Source: Bacillus sp. SB49
GTDB taxonomy: Bacteria > Bacillota > Bacilli > Bacillales > Halobacillaceae
Assembly (NCBI RefSeq): GCF_000469135.2
Contig: NZ_CP048117.1
Location: 1,401,501 to 1,465,500, forward strand
Length of the DNA stretch: 64,000 nucleotides
Reading direction: 5' to 3'
This document shows positions 33,609 through 43,375 of the stretch, in pieces (the first letter of the stretch is position 1; every line of letters starts with the position of its first letter). The translations under genes and the position numbers were made by a program. The notes under the pieces were generated by a model. That model saw only the letters and a program-made list of their open reading frames with translations. It was not told the DNA's origin and made no database searches.

Positions 33609-36600
33609 TTGAAACGTGTAATCCGTCGTTCAATCCCTTTGTTGACGATTGCGGTTTTAATCCTGGCATTGTTTCCGACCTATCCAATTGCGGAGGAAGG
33701 GGGACAGGAGAGTGAAGCGGCTGCGATTGATGCCTACCGGTCCCAATTTCACTATTCACCGTCTGAAAATTGGATGAATGACCCGAATGGGTTGGTCTAT
33801 TTTGATGGGGAATATCATTTGTTCTATCAACACAATCCGACAGGTAATCAATGGGGCCCGATGTATTGGGGGCATGCAATAAGCAAAGATTTAATCAACT
33901 GGGAGGAGCTTCCTATTGCTTTGTATCCCGATGAAAAAGGCTTTATCTGGTCTGGAAGTGTAGTCGTGGATGAGCAGAATACGGCAGGGTTCCAAGAAGG
34001 GGAACATGCGGCTATGGTCGCTGTGTTCACTCATGAGAAAGCAGGTCACCAAACCCAGAGCCTTGCTTACAGCAATGATAAAGGGCGGACCTGGACGAAG
34101 TATGAAGGAAATCCGGTCATCGAAATGCCAGAAGGTACCGATGTTTTTCGGGATCCAAAAGTATTTTGGCATGAAGGGACAGAAAAATGGAACATGGTAG
34201 TTTCCGCAGGACAGAGCATCGAATTTTACCAATCGGATAACCTGAAAGACTGGGAGCATACGGACACCTTCGAACGTCCTCCGGGTGCATCCGGGGTTTG
34301 GGAATGTCCGGATCTCGTAGAACTGTCGGTTGAAGGAGACGGCAGCGATAAGAAATGGGTGCTGATGATGAGTGTAAGTGAAGGTTCTTCTGCCGGTGGT
34401 TCCGGTATGGAATATGTGGTGGGAGATTACAATGGAGAATCTTTTTCCACAGAAATGAAACCTATCCCTTTGGATTATGGGGCAGACATGTATGCCGGAG
34501 TAACGTGGAACAACCTGCCGAAAGAAGAAGAACGGACGATCATGGTCGGATGGATGAATAACTGGCAGTATGGACAGGACATACCGACAGAAGGTTTCCG
34601 CGGAGCGATGTCCATTCCTCGGGAATTGAATCTCCGCACAACAGAAGAAGGTACATACCGGCTACAACAGCAGCCTGTATCGGAATTGGAACAGCTTAGA
34701 GGTGAAACCTTAGAGCGGAAGGAGGAAGTAGTGAAAGAAGGAACTCAAAAGCTCGGGGACTCTGTCAATGACCTGCTTGAAATAACCGCTTCCTTTGATA
34801 TCAAACAGTCCTCCGCGGATTCTTTCGGGTTTACGTTGAAGAACGAAAATGATCAATCGACGACGATTGTGTATCACCCGAAAGAGGAGAAAATCGCACT
34901 TGATCGTACTTCATCAGGGGAGAAGGACTTCTCTGCTGATTTTGCAGCCGTCCATGAAGCGCCGCTGGAAGGAAAGGACGAGATCGTTCAGCTGAGAATC
35001 CTTCTGGATCGGTCCTCTGTGGAAGTGTTCGGGAATGAAGGGACAACGGTTCTGACCGACCAGATATTCAGAGACTTGTCGCCTTCCACACTGGAAATAT
35101 TCAGTACTGGAGGAGAGGCGTATCTCCGTCATTTGACTGTTACGGATTTGAGCGCGGCTGATGTGGCACCTGTACCAACACCGGTTCCTGAAGATGTTCC
35201 GAACAACTTAGAAAATGGGAGCTTCGAAACGGGTGATTTAACAGGGTGGACGGCGAATGGAGACGCCTTTTCCCACGGTGTTTCTCAAACGGAATCATAC
35301 TGGGACGGCAAACCTTTTGAACAGGAAGGAAAGTACCACCTTTGGGGTTTCTCTGAGGACGTGAATGACTCCGATTTCCGGACGGGAACGCTTCAGTCTG
35401 ATCTTTTTCAATTAAGCGGGAAAGGACAAATCGAATTTCTGATCGGTGGCGGTCAGGATAAGGAACGCTTATATGTGGCGCTCGTCCGAGCGTCAGACGG
35501 TAAAGAACTCTTTAAAGCTACAGGAGCAAACGATGAGAAATATCGGCGCGTCTCCTGGGACGCCAGTGCCTATCTTGGTGAGAAACTTTACTTGAAAGTT
35601 GTTGACTACCATACGGATGGGTTCGGTCATATTAACGTCGATGATTTTAAGGTATATGCAGAGGGAGAGCCGATCAGAGATGATATCGAGAATGGTGATT
35701 TCGAAACAGGTGATCTAACAGGATGGACCGTCGTTGAAGGCGATGCTTTCAGCACGAAAGACGTAACCAATGATATGGACTGGGAATGGGGGGGACCGTT
35801 CCATCATCAGGGGGACTATCATTTGTGGGGCGCTAAAGATGGTGGAGACGGGCAGACCGGCATCCTTCGTTCCTCTTCGTTTATATTATCTGGGACAGGG
35901 AGGATCTCCTATTTGATCGGTGGAGGAAATGACCCTGATCGCTTATATGCAGCTCTTGTCCGGGCGGAAGATGATCAAGAATTGATGAAGGCAACGAATA
36001 CGGAATGGGATGACTCCGAAGAATATTCGCAAGTCGTTTGGGATGCTTCGCAGTATGTAGGGGAAGAAGTGTATTTGAAAATTGTAGACAATTCGACGGA
36101 AGGGTGGGGACACATTAACGTAGACGACTTCCAAGTGAAGCAAACCGGGCTGCTTGCACATTGGTCGTTTAATGAAAAAGAAGGAAAGGTTACGAAAGAG
36201 GAAGTAAGTGGAGAGTCTGATCCTGTACAGTATGTGTTCAATGACGCGGTGTATAAAGCATCATCGGACCCGTTATGGAAGCCGGGGTTGGCGGGGGAGG
36301 CCTTGTTATTTGATGGGTATTCCACGTGGGTGACGCACGCAGACGAATCATTTGTCCAGCCGGAAGATGCCCTTACCATAGAAGGATGGGTAGCTCCACG
36401 AGCGTATGAGTGGGGAGATCTTAATCAAGTATCAGCGATCGTCAACAAGCATGACAAGGCAAAAGGGGAAGGGTTTATTTTAGGAATGGGACGTCACGGG
36501 AAACTTTCCTTCCAGGCAGGTATTAACGGCGAGTGGCAGGAGGTATCCACTAAGCCTGAACACAGGTTGGAAAAGGATCAGTGGTCCTATGTGGCTGCTA

Positions 36601-39281
36601 CATTCGATAGGAATGATCAATCGATGAAACTTTACATGAATGGAGCGCTTGTCGGCCGTACAGAAACTCCGAATGGAAAGCTGTCCATGTCAAGTGAAGA
36701 TTTGTTAATCGGTAAACACAACCAGGCGGCCCTTATTAACGGGGTGTTTGATGCCAACATGTTCAATGGTTTGATAGATGAAGTGAAGATTGCAAATGAG
36801 GCGAAGACAGCAGATGAGATCCAGCAGGAATATCAGTCCATGGTGGAGAACTTCCCTGACCAAACGCTCCCCGAACCTTCCATGGACTGGGATCGAACCC
36901 GCTACAATGGTGATCAGCATCGACCTCAATATCATTTTATGCCTCCGGAGCATTGGATGAACGAACCGCACGCACCGATCTATTACAATGGTAAATATCA
37001 CCTATTCTATCAAAAGAACCCCCAAGGACCGTATTGGCACCACATTCACTGGGGGCATGCAGTAAGTGAGGATATGGTGCAGTGGGAAGAGCTTCCTACC
37101 GCTCTTGCACCTGATGCGGGAACGGTAGCACCGGACGGAGTCTGGTCCGGAAGTGCAACACTCGATGAGAACGGGGAACCGGTCCTGTTCTTCACAGCAG
37201 GGGATGACAGTAAATTCCCGAACCAAATGACGGGGCTTGCTGTTAGTGAGGACCCGGAAGATCCTGTATTGAAGGAATGGCGCATGCTGGATGAGCCTGT
37301 CACAGTACAGGAAGAAAACCTTCCGGCAGAAGAAGGCGACGTGATGTACGGTCAGTTCCGGGACCCATTCGTATGGAAAGACGGAGACACCTGGTACCAG
37401 CTGATGGGGTCAGGAATAGAACAAGTGGGTGGAACAGCCCTGTTATATTCTTCGAAGGATCTGGATAACTGGACCTACGAGAAACCTTTCTTTACCGGAG
37501 ATGCAGAAGCTTATCCAAAAACCGGGGATGTATGGGAACTACCTGTCTTTCTCCCGCTTGGAAAAGATGAATCCGGAGAAGAAAAATATGCGTTCTTTAT
37601 CAATCCATGGTTCGATGGATACAGCCCGCATAACGTCAAATACACCTTCTACTGGGTAGGCACGTGGGATAAGGAAACCTTAGCATTTGTCCCGGACCAT
37701 GAAGAACCGAAAATGTTCGACTACGGCGAGCATTTCACAGGTCCAAGCGGCATGGTGGATGAAGATGGAACACCGATATTATTCAGCATTGCTCAAGACA
37801 AACGAAGCGAGCAGGAACATTACGATGCAGGCTGGGCACACAATGCTGGACTGCCTGTGGAACTTTCCTTGAGAGACAATAACGATCTTGGATTGCAGCC
37901 AATCAAGGAGCTGGAAGTATTAAGAGGGCAGTCCCTTGTTTCCTTTAAAAACAAAGGAATAGAAGAAGCGAATGAGAGGATAAAGGATGCGGAAGGCGAC
38001 ATGCTTGAAATAGTCCTGGATATCGATCCGAAGCAGGCGGATAAAGTGGGTATCAAAGTACGTCAGAGCGCAAATGGAGAAGAAGAAACGCTCATCTATT
38101 ACGATAAGACGAAAGAGACGTTTGCGATGGACCGCAACCGATCCAGCATGGATCCGGATGTAAATAAAGGCGTCCAAGGTGGCGAGTTGAAATTGAACGG
38201 AGAGCGTTGGCAGCTTCATCTATATTTGGATCGTTCCATGGTTGAAGCATACGCCAATGGACAGAAAAGCATCACTTCCCGCGTCTATCCTACAAGGTAT
38301 GACGCACTGGGCATAGAGCTTTGGAGTGAAGGGGGCGACCCGGAAATCGTGTCCATGGACGTCTGGGAAATGAAAGGTGCTTTCGGTGAAGCTGCCCCGG
38401 TTTACGAAAAAGAAACCGAAGCGGTCCCATCACATGGCGAGCTTGAAAACCACGATTTCCAAACCGGTGATTTAACGGGGTGGAACATCGTAGAAGGAGA
38501 CGCCTTCTCTGATGCGCATGTTACAAAGAAAGCCGACTGGGGCTGGGGGGGACCGTTTGACCAGGCCGAAGACCGAATAGATCCTGAGCGTCATCACCTT
38601 TGGGGATTCCTTGATTCAAGCGGCGGCGACGCGGCTACAGGCATTTTAGAATCACAGATCTTTGAACTTGGAGGGGATGGAAAGATCGACTTTCTAATAG
38701 GCGGTGGCAGCAATATTGATCAACTATCTGTCTCCCTCGTCCGGACCTCGGACGGAAAAGTACTGAAGGAGGCAACAGGAAGAAATCAGGAAACCTACCA
38801 CCGAGTTAAATGGGATGCTTCGGAGTACGTAGGAGAAAAACTCTTGATGCGGGTAACGGACAAAGCACAAGGAGGATGGGGGCACATTAATGTCGATGAT
38901 GTCAACGTCCCTGTCGCCTTGAGTGAAGAAGAAAAAATCCTCGATAAGCTGAAGGAGATGGACCTGCAGAGCGGAAAAGACCTTGATGAGAAAATTGAAT
39001 TCTATCAAGATACAGAAGAGAAAATAGAGGAAAAGGAAGCTGCGTTCATTTCCGTTAAGAAAGAAATGATAGACTTTCTTGAGAAGCAACTGGAAAAGAA
39101 GAGGAAAGAATACGATCTTAGTTCAATCCAGCTCCACTTTTATGTGAAGCATGCGATCGAAGAAACAGGGGCCCGACAACCTTCTGATGCAGGAGAAGTC
39201 CAGAAGTATGTAAGGAAGAGAGTGAACAAACATGCCACTGGGAAACAAGTTCGTGGTGCTATCCAGAAATACTTGAAATAA
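33609..39281 (+). CDS. Secreted multidomain fructanase with two GH32 domains
   Basis: 1890 residues from TTG 33609 (GAGGAGG upstream). Order: signal peptide (1-~28); GH32-A (~45-515) with WMNDPNG (D58), FRDP (R181) and VWECPD (E232); two copies of a ~155-residue module (~532-683 and ~693-845); a LamG-like domain (~848-1078); GH32-B (~1090-1590); a third module copy (~1611-1768); a coiled, Lys-rich C-terminus. The modules share NGxFETGDLTGW, HLWG, IGGG and HINVDDF and resemble CBM38-type inulin-binding modules. GH32-B has WMNEPHAP (E1119 instead of Asp), FRDP (D1252) and VWELP (E1310). No LPXTG anchor. It likely degrades polymeric fructan outside the cell. Confidence 0.92.
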   Translation: MKRVIRRSIPLLTIAVLILALFPTYPIAEEGGQESEAAAIDAYRSQFHYSPSENWMNDPNGLVYFDGEYHLFYQHNPTGNQWGPMYWGHAISKDLINWEELPIALYPDEKGFIWSGSVVVDEQNTAGFQEGEHAAMVAVFTHEKAGHQTQSLAYSNDKGRTWTKYEGNPVIEMPEGTDVFRDPKVFWHEGTEKWNMVVSAGQSIEFYQSDNLKDWEHTDTFERPPGASGVWECPDLVELSVEGDGSDKKWVLMMSVSEGSSAGGSGMEYVVGDYNGESFSTEMKPIPLDYGADMYAGVTWNNLPKEEERTIMVGWMNNWQYGQDIPTEGFRGAMSIPRELNLRTTEEGTYRLQQQPVSELEQLRGETLERKEEVVKEGTQKLGDSVNDLLEITASFDIKQSSADSFGFTLKNENDQSTTIVYHPKEEKIALDRTSSGEKDFSADFAAVHEAPLEGKDEIVQLRILLDRSSVEVFGNEGTTVLTDQIFRDLSPSTLEIFSTGGEAYLRHLTVTDLSAADVAPVPTPVPEDVPNNLENGSFETGDLTGWTANGDAFSHGVSQTESYWDGKPFEQEGKYHLWGFSEDVNDSDFRTGTLQSDLFQLSGKGQIEFLIGGGQDKERLYVALVRASDGKELFKATGANDEKYRRVSWDASAYLGEKLYLKVVDYHTDGFGHINVDDFKVYAEGEPIRDDIENGDFETGDLTGWTVVEGDAFSTKDVTNDMDWEWGGPFHHQGDYHLWGAKDGGDGQTGILRSSSFILSGTGRISYLIGGGNDPDRLYAALVRAEDDQELMKATNTEWDDSEEYSQVVWDASQYVGEEVYLKIVDNSTEGWGHINVDDFQVKQTGLLAHWSFNEKEGKVTKEEVSGESDPVQYVFNDAVYKASSDPLWKPGLAGEALLFDGYSTWVTHADESFVQPEDALTIEGWVAPRAYEWGDLNQVSAIVNKHDKAKGEGFILGMGRHGKLSFQAGINGEWQEVSTKPEHRLEKDQWSYVAATFDRNDQSMKLYMNGALVGRTETPNGKLSMSSEDLLIGKHNQAALINGVFDANMFNGLIDEVKIANEAKTADEIQQEYQSMVENFPDQTLPEPSMDWDRTRYNGDQHRPQYHFMPPEHWMNEPHAPIYYNGKYHLFYQKNPQGPYWHHIHWGHAVSEDMVQWEELPTALAPDAGTVAPDGVWSGSATLDENGEPVLFFTAGDDSKFPNQMTGLAVSEDPEDPVLKEWRMLDEPVTVQEENLPAEEGDVMYGQFRDPFVWKDGDTWYQLMGSGIEQVGGTALLYSSKDLDNWTYEKPFFTGDAEAYPKTGDVWELPVFLPLGKDESGEEKYAFFINPWFDGYSPHNVKYTFYWVGTWDKETLAFVPDHEEPKMFDYGEHFTGPSGMVDEDGTPILFSIAQDKRSEQEHYDAGWAHNAGLPVELSLRDNNDLGLQPIKELEVLRGQSLVSFKNKGIEEANERIKDAEGDMLEIVLDIDPKQADKVGIKVRQSANGEEETLIYYDKTKETFAMDRNRSSMDPDVNKGVQGGELKLNGERWQLHLYLDRSMVEAYANGQKSITSRVYPTRYDALGIELWSEGGDPEIVSMDVWEMKGAFGEAAPVYEKETEAVPSHGELENHDFQTGDLTGWNIVEGDAFSDAHVTKKADWGWGGPFDQAEDRIDPERHHLWGFLDSSGGDAATGILESQIFELGGDGKIDFLIGGGSNIDQLSVSLVRTSDGKVLKEATGRNQETYHRVKWDASEYVGEKLLMRVTDKAQGGWGHINVDDVNVPVALSEEEKILDKLKEMDLQSGKDLDEKIEFYQDTEEKIEEKEAAFISVKKEMIDFLEKQLEKKRKEYDLSSIQLHFYVKHAIEETGARQPSDAGEVQKYVRKRVNKHATGKQVRGAIQKYLK

Positions 39282-39285
39282 GAGG

Positions 39286-39322
39286 AAAGGTTCTGTTCCG
39301 GGTGGGACAGAACCTTTTTGTG
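39286..39322 (+). terminator. Rho-independent terminator
   Basis: AAAGGTTCTGT pairs with ACAGAACCTTT, followed by TT. It ends the fructanase gene. Confidence 0.88.
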
Positions 39323-39425
39323 AATAAGCGGTTTTCACTAATAGATTTGTTTATTTGGCGTGGATATGTCACAATAATTTGTAATTAATATACAATTATG
39401 TAAGCTATTTTTAAGGAGGGATTGT

Positions 39426-39731
39426 ATGGATGTAGTCATGTGGTTATTGCTTGCAGCAGTCTTAATCCCAGCAAACATATACGCAGTCAAATGGCACAGG
39501 AGCGGGGGGATTCCTCTCTGGGCTTCGGGTCTTTTCACAGCCGTTTTGGGCATTGGACTCGGCTTTGCTGCTGGTTTGGTCCTGGTGGGTATCGGGGATT
39601 CCGGCCAAGGCGGGGGCTTCATGGCAGCTTTTATAGGTCTTGTTGCCGTAGGGAATGGTTTGCTCCTTTTTTTCATGGGGCTTGTATTGGTGATCGGGAA
39701 GCAATTCAATAAGAAGGATACGCCGGTATAA
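39426..39731 (+). CDS. Small three-span membrane protein
   Basis: 101 residues; hydrophobic segments near 5-22, 34-55 and 65-88 with Gly-rich turns (GIGDSGQGGG). AAGGAGGG precedes the ATG. Not recognised. Confidence 0.7.
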   Translation: MDVVMWLLLAAVLIPANIYAVKWHRSGGIPLWASGLFTAVLGIGLGFAAGLVLVGIGDSGQGGGFMAAFIGLVAVGNGLLLFFMGLVLVIGKQFNKKDTPV

Positions 39732-39755
39732 AGGAAGAATAACGGTTCGTAGATA

Positions 39756-39797
39756 AAAGAGGAGGAACTCCATGAAATTGGAAGTTCCTCTTCTTTG
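39756..39797. terminator. Bidirectional terminator
   Basis: AAAGAGGAGGAACT and AGTTCCTCTTCTTT form a stem with one mismatch between convergent genes. Confidence 0.75.
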
Positions 39798-39825
39798 GTT
39801 GATCGTATGAACTCTATGCAACCTT

Positions 39826-40683
39826 TTAATAGGGTACTTCCCCCGCATAGTTTAACAGGATCGGTTCATTGTCTGTCATGGTCGCTTTATACAGGGTGAT
39901 GTTTCCTTCCGGCGGTTCCGGGTCGTTTGAATGGCTTAGGAAGTTTTGGTTTAAAGCGATGGTCCATGCGGCTTCGCCATCTTTCAGCAGCACAATGGCC
40001 GTTGTACCGAATTGTACGGCTTTTTTCGCTTCGTAGGTTTCGGTCCTGCCGTCCTCTTTTATCGTTATTCCATCCGGACCGCTTGTGATGTGCGTGTTCT
40101 CTCCGGACCACTGTCCATACATAGAAGCGGACACATAAGAATAGGAGAGGTCGTTGTCCCGTGAACCATAGGTCCCTATATATTGGTGAATCGTGTCATC
40201 CTTTGCTTTGTAGGTCACGGCCGCTATATCATGATCCAGCCACTTCACTTGGAAGTCCTTTTTGGTTTCGTATGGGAGTTCATCCTGTGCCCGGGCGAGG
40301 ATACCGAAAGCTGTCCGGTAATAGGTGGTTTTTCCTGTATCTTCATCTTCTTTCAGGACTAACGTATGCTTCCAATCCGGTGAAAAATCGGTTATTTGAT
40401 GAATATGTCCGCTCTGTTTGACCATCATGACCATTTGGAAAGTAATCAGGCAGATGGTAAGTGCCAGGACGATCGGCAGGCGTATTTTCGTTGCGCGGAA
40501 TAAAAGAAGCGCCGTGCCTGCGAGACAAATAATGATGATGCAGTTGACTACGTAAAAGAGGCGCATGTCTATGTATTCCACTCTCAACCTGGAATCGAGG
40601 AGAAGATAAGCCCCCTGCATGAGGAACAGACCGGCAGCTGCGAGCGGGAGAATGATTTTCATGACTTGTTTAAGTTGTTTCAT
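39826..40683 (-). CDS. Membrane protein with extracytoplasmic C-terminal domain
   Basis: About 285 residues: three membrane segments in the first 90, then a soluble beta-rich domain. ATG 40683 is chosen for AAGGTGG 8 nt upstream; it overlaps the end of the Asp-box gene by 14 nt, so the two are coupled. Not recognised; partly like B. subtilis membrane proteins with a periplasmic sensor-type domain. Confidence 0.65.
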   Translation of the reverse strand: MKQLKQVMKIILPLAAAGLFLMQGAYLLLDSRLRVEYIDMRLFYVVNCIIIICLAGTALLLFRATKIRLPIVLALTICLITFQMVMMVKQSGHIHQITDFSPDWKHTLVLKEDEDTGKTTYYRTAFGILARAQDELPYETKKDFQVKWLDHDIAAVTYKAKDDTIHQYIGTYGSRDNDLSYSYVSASMYGQWSGENTHITSGPDGITIKEDGRTETYEAKKAVQFGTTAIVLLKDGEAAWTIALNQNFLSHSNDPEPPEGNITLYKATMTDNEPILLNYAGEVPY

Positions 40684-41602
40684 CTGGTTCCACCACCTTA
40701 TCAAACGTCCACGTCTGTCCACCGTCTTCGGAAAGGAATTTTCCTTTAACGAGTCCTCCTTCATAATCGCCGTTCGGCCCCTGTCCAATATGGATGGCTA
40801 AATGATCCTCTTCTTGGAAGGGCATCTCTGCCGTCACGAATACCCCGCTGTATTCCGGCGGGGCGTCGATAGCGGACTGCTCCCAGCTGTCTCCGCCGTT
40901 CTGCGTGACGTACAGGGTCGGTTCCTGCGGGTTAATCGTTCCGTAGGAGAGGAAGGCAGTTTCATCGTCGATGGCTCCTCCGTCATAGACGAGGCGTTCT
41001 GTATCCGGGCGGCCGATATCCTGCCAGGTTCGTCCGCCATCCGTGGTGAGATAGATGGCGGTGAGTTCGCTTGACATGGTCCGGCCACCGGAGAGAACGG
41101 CATACCCGAAATTCTCTGTAGGGAAAGCGATTTTCCTGAAACGCAGGCTGTAAAACTCATCGGTAATCGTTTGTTCCTCCCACGTCTTTCCGTGATCGAA
41201 GCTTGTAAGAAGTTTGACCGGCTCCGGTTCGTTGCTGGTGGCTTCGATATAAACGAAGGAGGTGCGGTTTTGGTCAAACGCGTAGCTGCCATCGATCAGC
41301 TGCTGTCCGCTTCCATTGTATTCGCCGTTAAACAGCATGGCGGTATCGAGGGGCACATCCTGCCAATGGTCCCCGCCGTCGTATGATATGAGCGGCTGCT
41401 CCTTTTCCAAAGAATAGGTGACGTCGCCTTCCGTATATCGTGACCCGTAGGATACCGTTTCTGATGCCCCGGCATCTTCCGCGGCCTCCGTTTTTGGTTC
41501 TGCTACAGGTGCTTGCGGGACGGTCGTCGTCTCTATGAAAAAGGGACCGGCAAGGAGACCGATCATCATAAACCCCGACATGACGATAAAAAGCTTCTTC
41601 AT
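40670..41602 (-). CDS. Membrane-anchored or secreted protein with Asp-box (BNR) repeats
   Basis: 310 residues. A signal anchor (1-22), Pro/Glu-rich linker, then five Asp-box motifs: SYDGGDHW, SFDHGKTW, TTDGGRTW, TQNGGDSW and SEDGGQTW. This indicates a beta-propeller as in sialidase-like and YCF48-type proteins, but no sialidase arginine triad was identified. AAGGAGAAGGAAGG precedes the ATG. Confidence 0.82.
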   Translation of the reverse strand: MKKLFIVMSGFMMIGLLAGPFFIETTTVPQAPVAEPKTEAAEDAGASETVSYGSRYTEGDVTYSLEKEQPLISYDGGDHWQDVPLDTAMLFNGEYNGSGQQLIDGSYAFDQNRTSFVYIEATSNEPEPVKLLTSFDHGKTWEEQTITDEFYSLRFRKIAFPTENFGYAVLSGGRTMSSELTAIYLTTDGGRTWQDIGRPDTERLVYDGGAIDDETAFLSYGTINPQEPTLYVTQNGGDSWEQSAIDAPPEYSGVFVTAEMPFQEEDHLAIHIGQGPNGDYEGGLVKGKFLSEDGGQTWTFDKVVEPDETT

Positions 41603-41882
41603 GTTTATCCTTCCTTCTCCTTCTTTCAGGTAAAATCTAACAATTTTTCATTCTACTGCATCCGAATACGATTGGCAATCCGTTCCTTTCCATTATGTTA
41701 CAATGGAGAAAGATTGTTAGATTAACCTATACGGTTTCCTTTTTCCTGCCCCCACTTGCTGCGCAGTCCATTTCTTAGAACGAACAACGCTCGGGAAGAT
41801 ACCACAGGGGAGGCTGGTCCAATGTAAATAACCCTTTTTTAAATCATGGCATTCGAAAATGATGAAAAAGGGGTAGGAAAAA

Positions 41883-43112
41883 ATGAAATCCGTTTCTTTC
41901 CGGTCCTTATGGATCGGGCAGGCTTTTGCTAATCTTGGAGATGTTTTCTATATCGTCGGTATGATATCGATGATGTACTCGGTGTCACAGTCCGCTTTCT
42001 TCCTGGCGCTTTTGCCGTTCATTAATACGGTGGGGCGCTTTACGAGCGGGTATTTGTCCCCGCTTTTGTTCGATAAATACCGGTTGAAAAGTCTGCTTTG
42101 CTTTTCGCAGATCAGTAAGACTGTCGTGTTCTTCGGGCTGGCGTTATGGCTCACGTGGACGGATGGTGTATTCAGTTTCGTCCTATTCGGCGTGTTCCTG
42201 CTCGCTTTTCTCGACGGCTGGGCGGATCCGGCAAGCAGAGCGATGCTGCCGAGACTTGTCGGGAAGGAGGAAATCGTCCGGGCGAACAGCCTCTTTTCTG
42301 TCGTTAGTCAAGTCATCCAACTGGGAGGCTGGGCGCTCGGCGGGGTTCTCGTTGCGTGGCTGGGAGGTCGTTCCGTCCTATGGATTACGTTCCTTCTGTT
42401 TGTGGTTGCTTCAGGACTGATGCTCCTGATCCGTGATCGCACGAATGTGGCTGTCGGTACAGGGGGAGCCCCGGCTGCGTCGGTGTTGAAGCGAGGGTGG
42501 CAGGCGATTTGGCAGACGCCGGTTTTCCGGTCGATTCACATCGTTCTTTTCCTTGAATCGATGGCCAATGTCGTATGGATTGCCGCGATCATCTATGTGT
42601 TCGTCTCTGAAGTCCTTGATAAATCGGAAGCATGGTGGGGGTATATCAATACGACCTTCTTTATCGGCCTGCTGCTCGGCGGCCTGCTAACTGCGGTGTA
42701 TGCAAGGCTGATGGAACGGCATCTGTTTCGAATGCTGCTCTGGTCGGCCATCGCTGTCAGCATCTTCACCGTCGTCTTCGGTTTGAACCGTGCTGCCATT
42801 ATGGCGCTCGTCCTGTCTGTTCTCTTCGGCATCTGCGAACAGATCAAATCGATCGCAATGGAGACCTATCTTCAGAAGAAAGCCGAACCGGAAGATCTCC
42901 CGAACATTTACGGCGCGCAGGGAGCGCTGACTTCGCTGACGTTCGGTATTGCCTCTTTAGCCATGGGAGCCTTGGCGGAGGCGTTCGGTGTACAGAGCGT
43001 CTTTTTGCTGGCAGGAGGACTGCTGGCAGCATCGGCCGGGTATCTCTTTTTCATGAGAGGGCGATTTCTGGTAACTCTTAAATCGGAGCATCAAGAGGAA
43101 AAAACGGTGTAA
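41883..43112 (+). CDS. MFS transporter
   Basis: 409 residues with about 12 membrane segments. GWADPASRAMLPRLVGKEEIVRANSLFS is the cytoplasmic loop pattern of the MFS_3/MFS_1 drug-efflux-like group. Substrate unknown. The upstream gap has an 11-bp inverted pair (AATCTAACAAT 41635, ATTGTTAGATT 41714). Confidence 0.88.
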   Translation: MKSVSFRSLWIGQAFANLGDVFYIVGMISMMYSVSQSAFFLALLPFINTVGRFTSGYLSPLLFDKYRLKSLLCFSQISKTVVFFGLALWLTWTDGVFSFVLFGVFLLAFLDGWADPASRAMLPRLVGKEEIVRANSLFSVVSQVIQLGGWALGGVLVAWLGGRSVLWITFLLFVVASGLMLLIRDRTNVAVGTGGAPAASVLKRGWQAIWQTPVFRSIHIVLFLESMANVVWIAAIIYVFVSEVLDKSEAWWGYINTTFFIGLLLGGLLTAVYARLMERHLFRMLLWSAIAVSIFTVVFGLNRAAIMALVLSVLFGICEQIKSIAMETYLQKKAEPEDLPNIYGAQGALTSLTFGIASLAMGALAEAFGVQSVFLLAGGLLAASAGYLFFMRGRFLVTLKSEHQEEKTV

Positions 43113-43121
43113 GGATGGATT

Positions 43122-43162
43122 AGAGCGGCAGCCCGGGTTGTGGGAGCTGCTCTTTTTTTTAG
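43122..43162 (+). terminator. Terminator of the MFS gene
   Basis: AGAGCGGCAGC opposite GAGCTGCTCT followed by T8. It lies just before the cassette array. Confidence 0.75.
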
Positions 43163-43230
43163 TTTGTGGTTGATATGGAGCATTTGAATAAGTGTTCTGT
43201 AAAGGGTTATTTGTTCCTCGAAGTGGATGT

Positions 43231-43292
43231 TTATCTCGGAACTGAGTCTTTCGCTAAAGGGCAGGTTAGTTGAAGACTCAGTTTCGAGATAA
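43231..43292 (+). repeat. Array boundary element R3: repeat with inverted left arm
   Basis: The top strand starts with a normal repeat (TATCTCGGAACTGAGTCTT, 8 nt, GGGCAGG, ending TTAGTTGAA). The left arm then recurs inverted at 43273-43292, giving 20-bp arms with one mismatch around a 22-nt loop. This is the only copy with this form and it is the first in the array. Confidence 0.8.
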
Positions 43293-43375
43293 TTTTATTT
43301 TTCCGATAACTGGAAGAGTGATAGAATATTTCTAAAGTGTATAGTAAGTTAAATGTAATAACGGGGGTGATTTTC

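Noticed and set aside
41635-41724. Distant 11-bp inverted pair AATCTAACAAT/ATTGTTAGATT
   Set aside because: Could be a small element or operator pair, but there are no ends, duplications or second copies to support this; noted only with the MFS gene.
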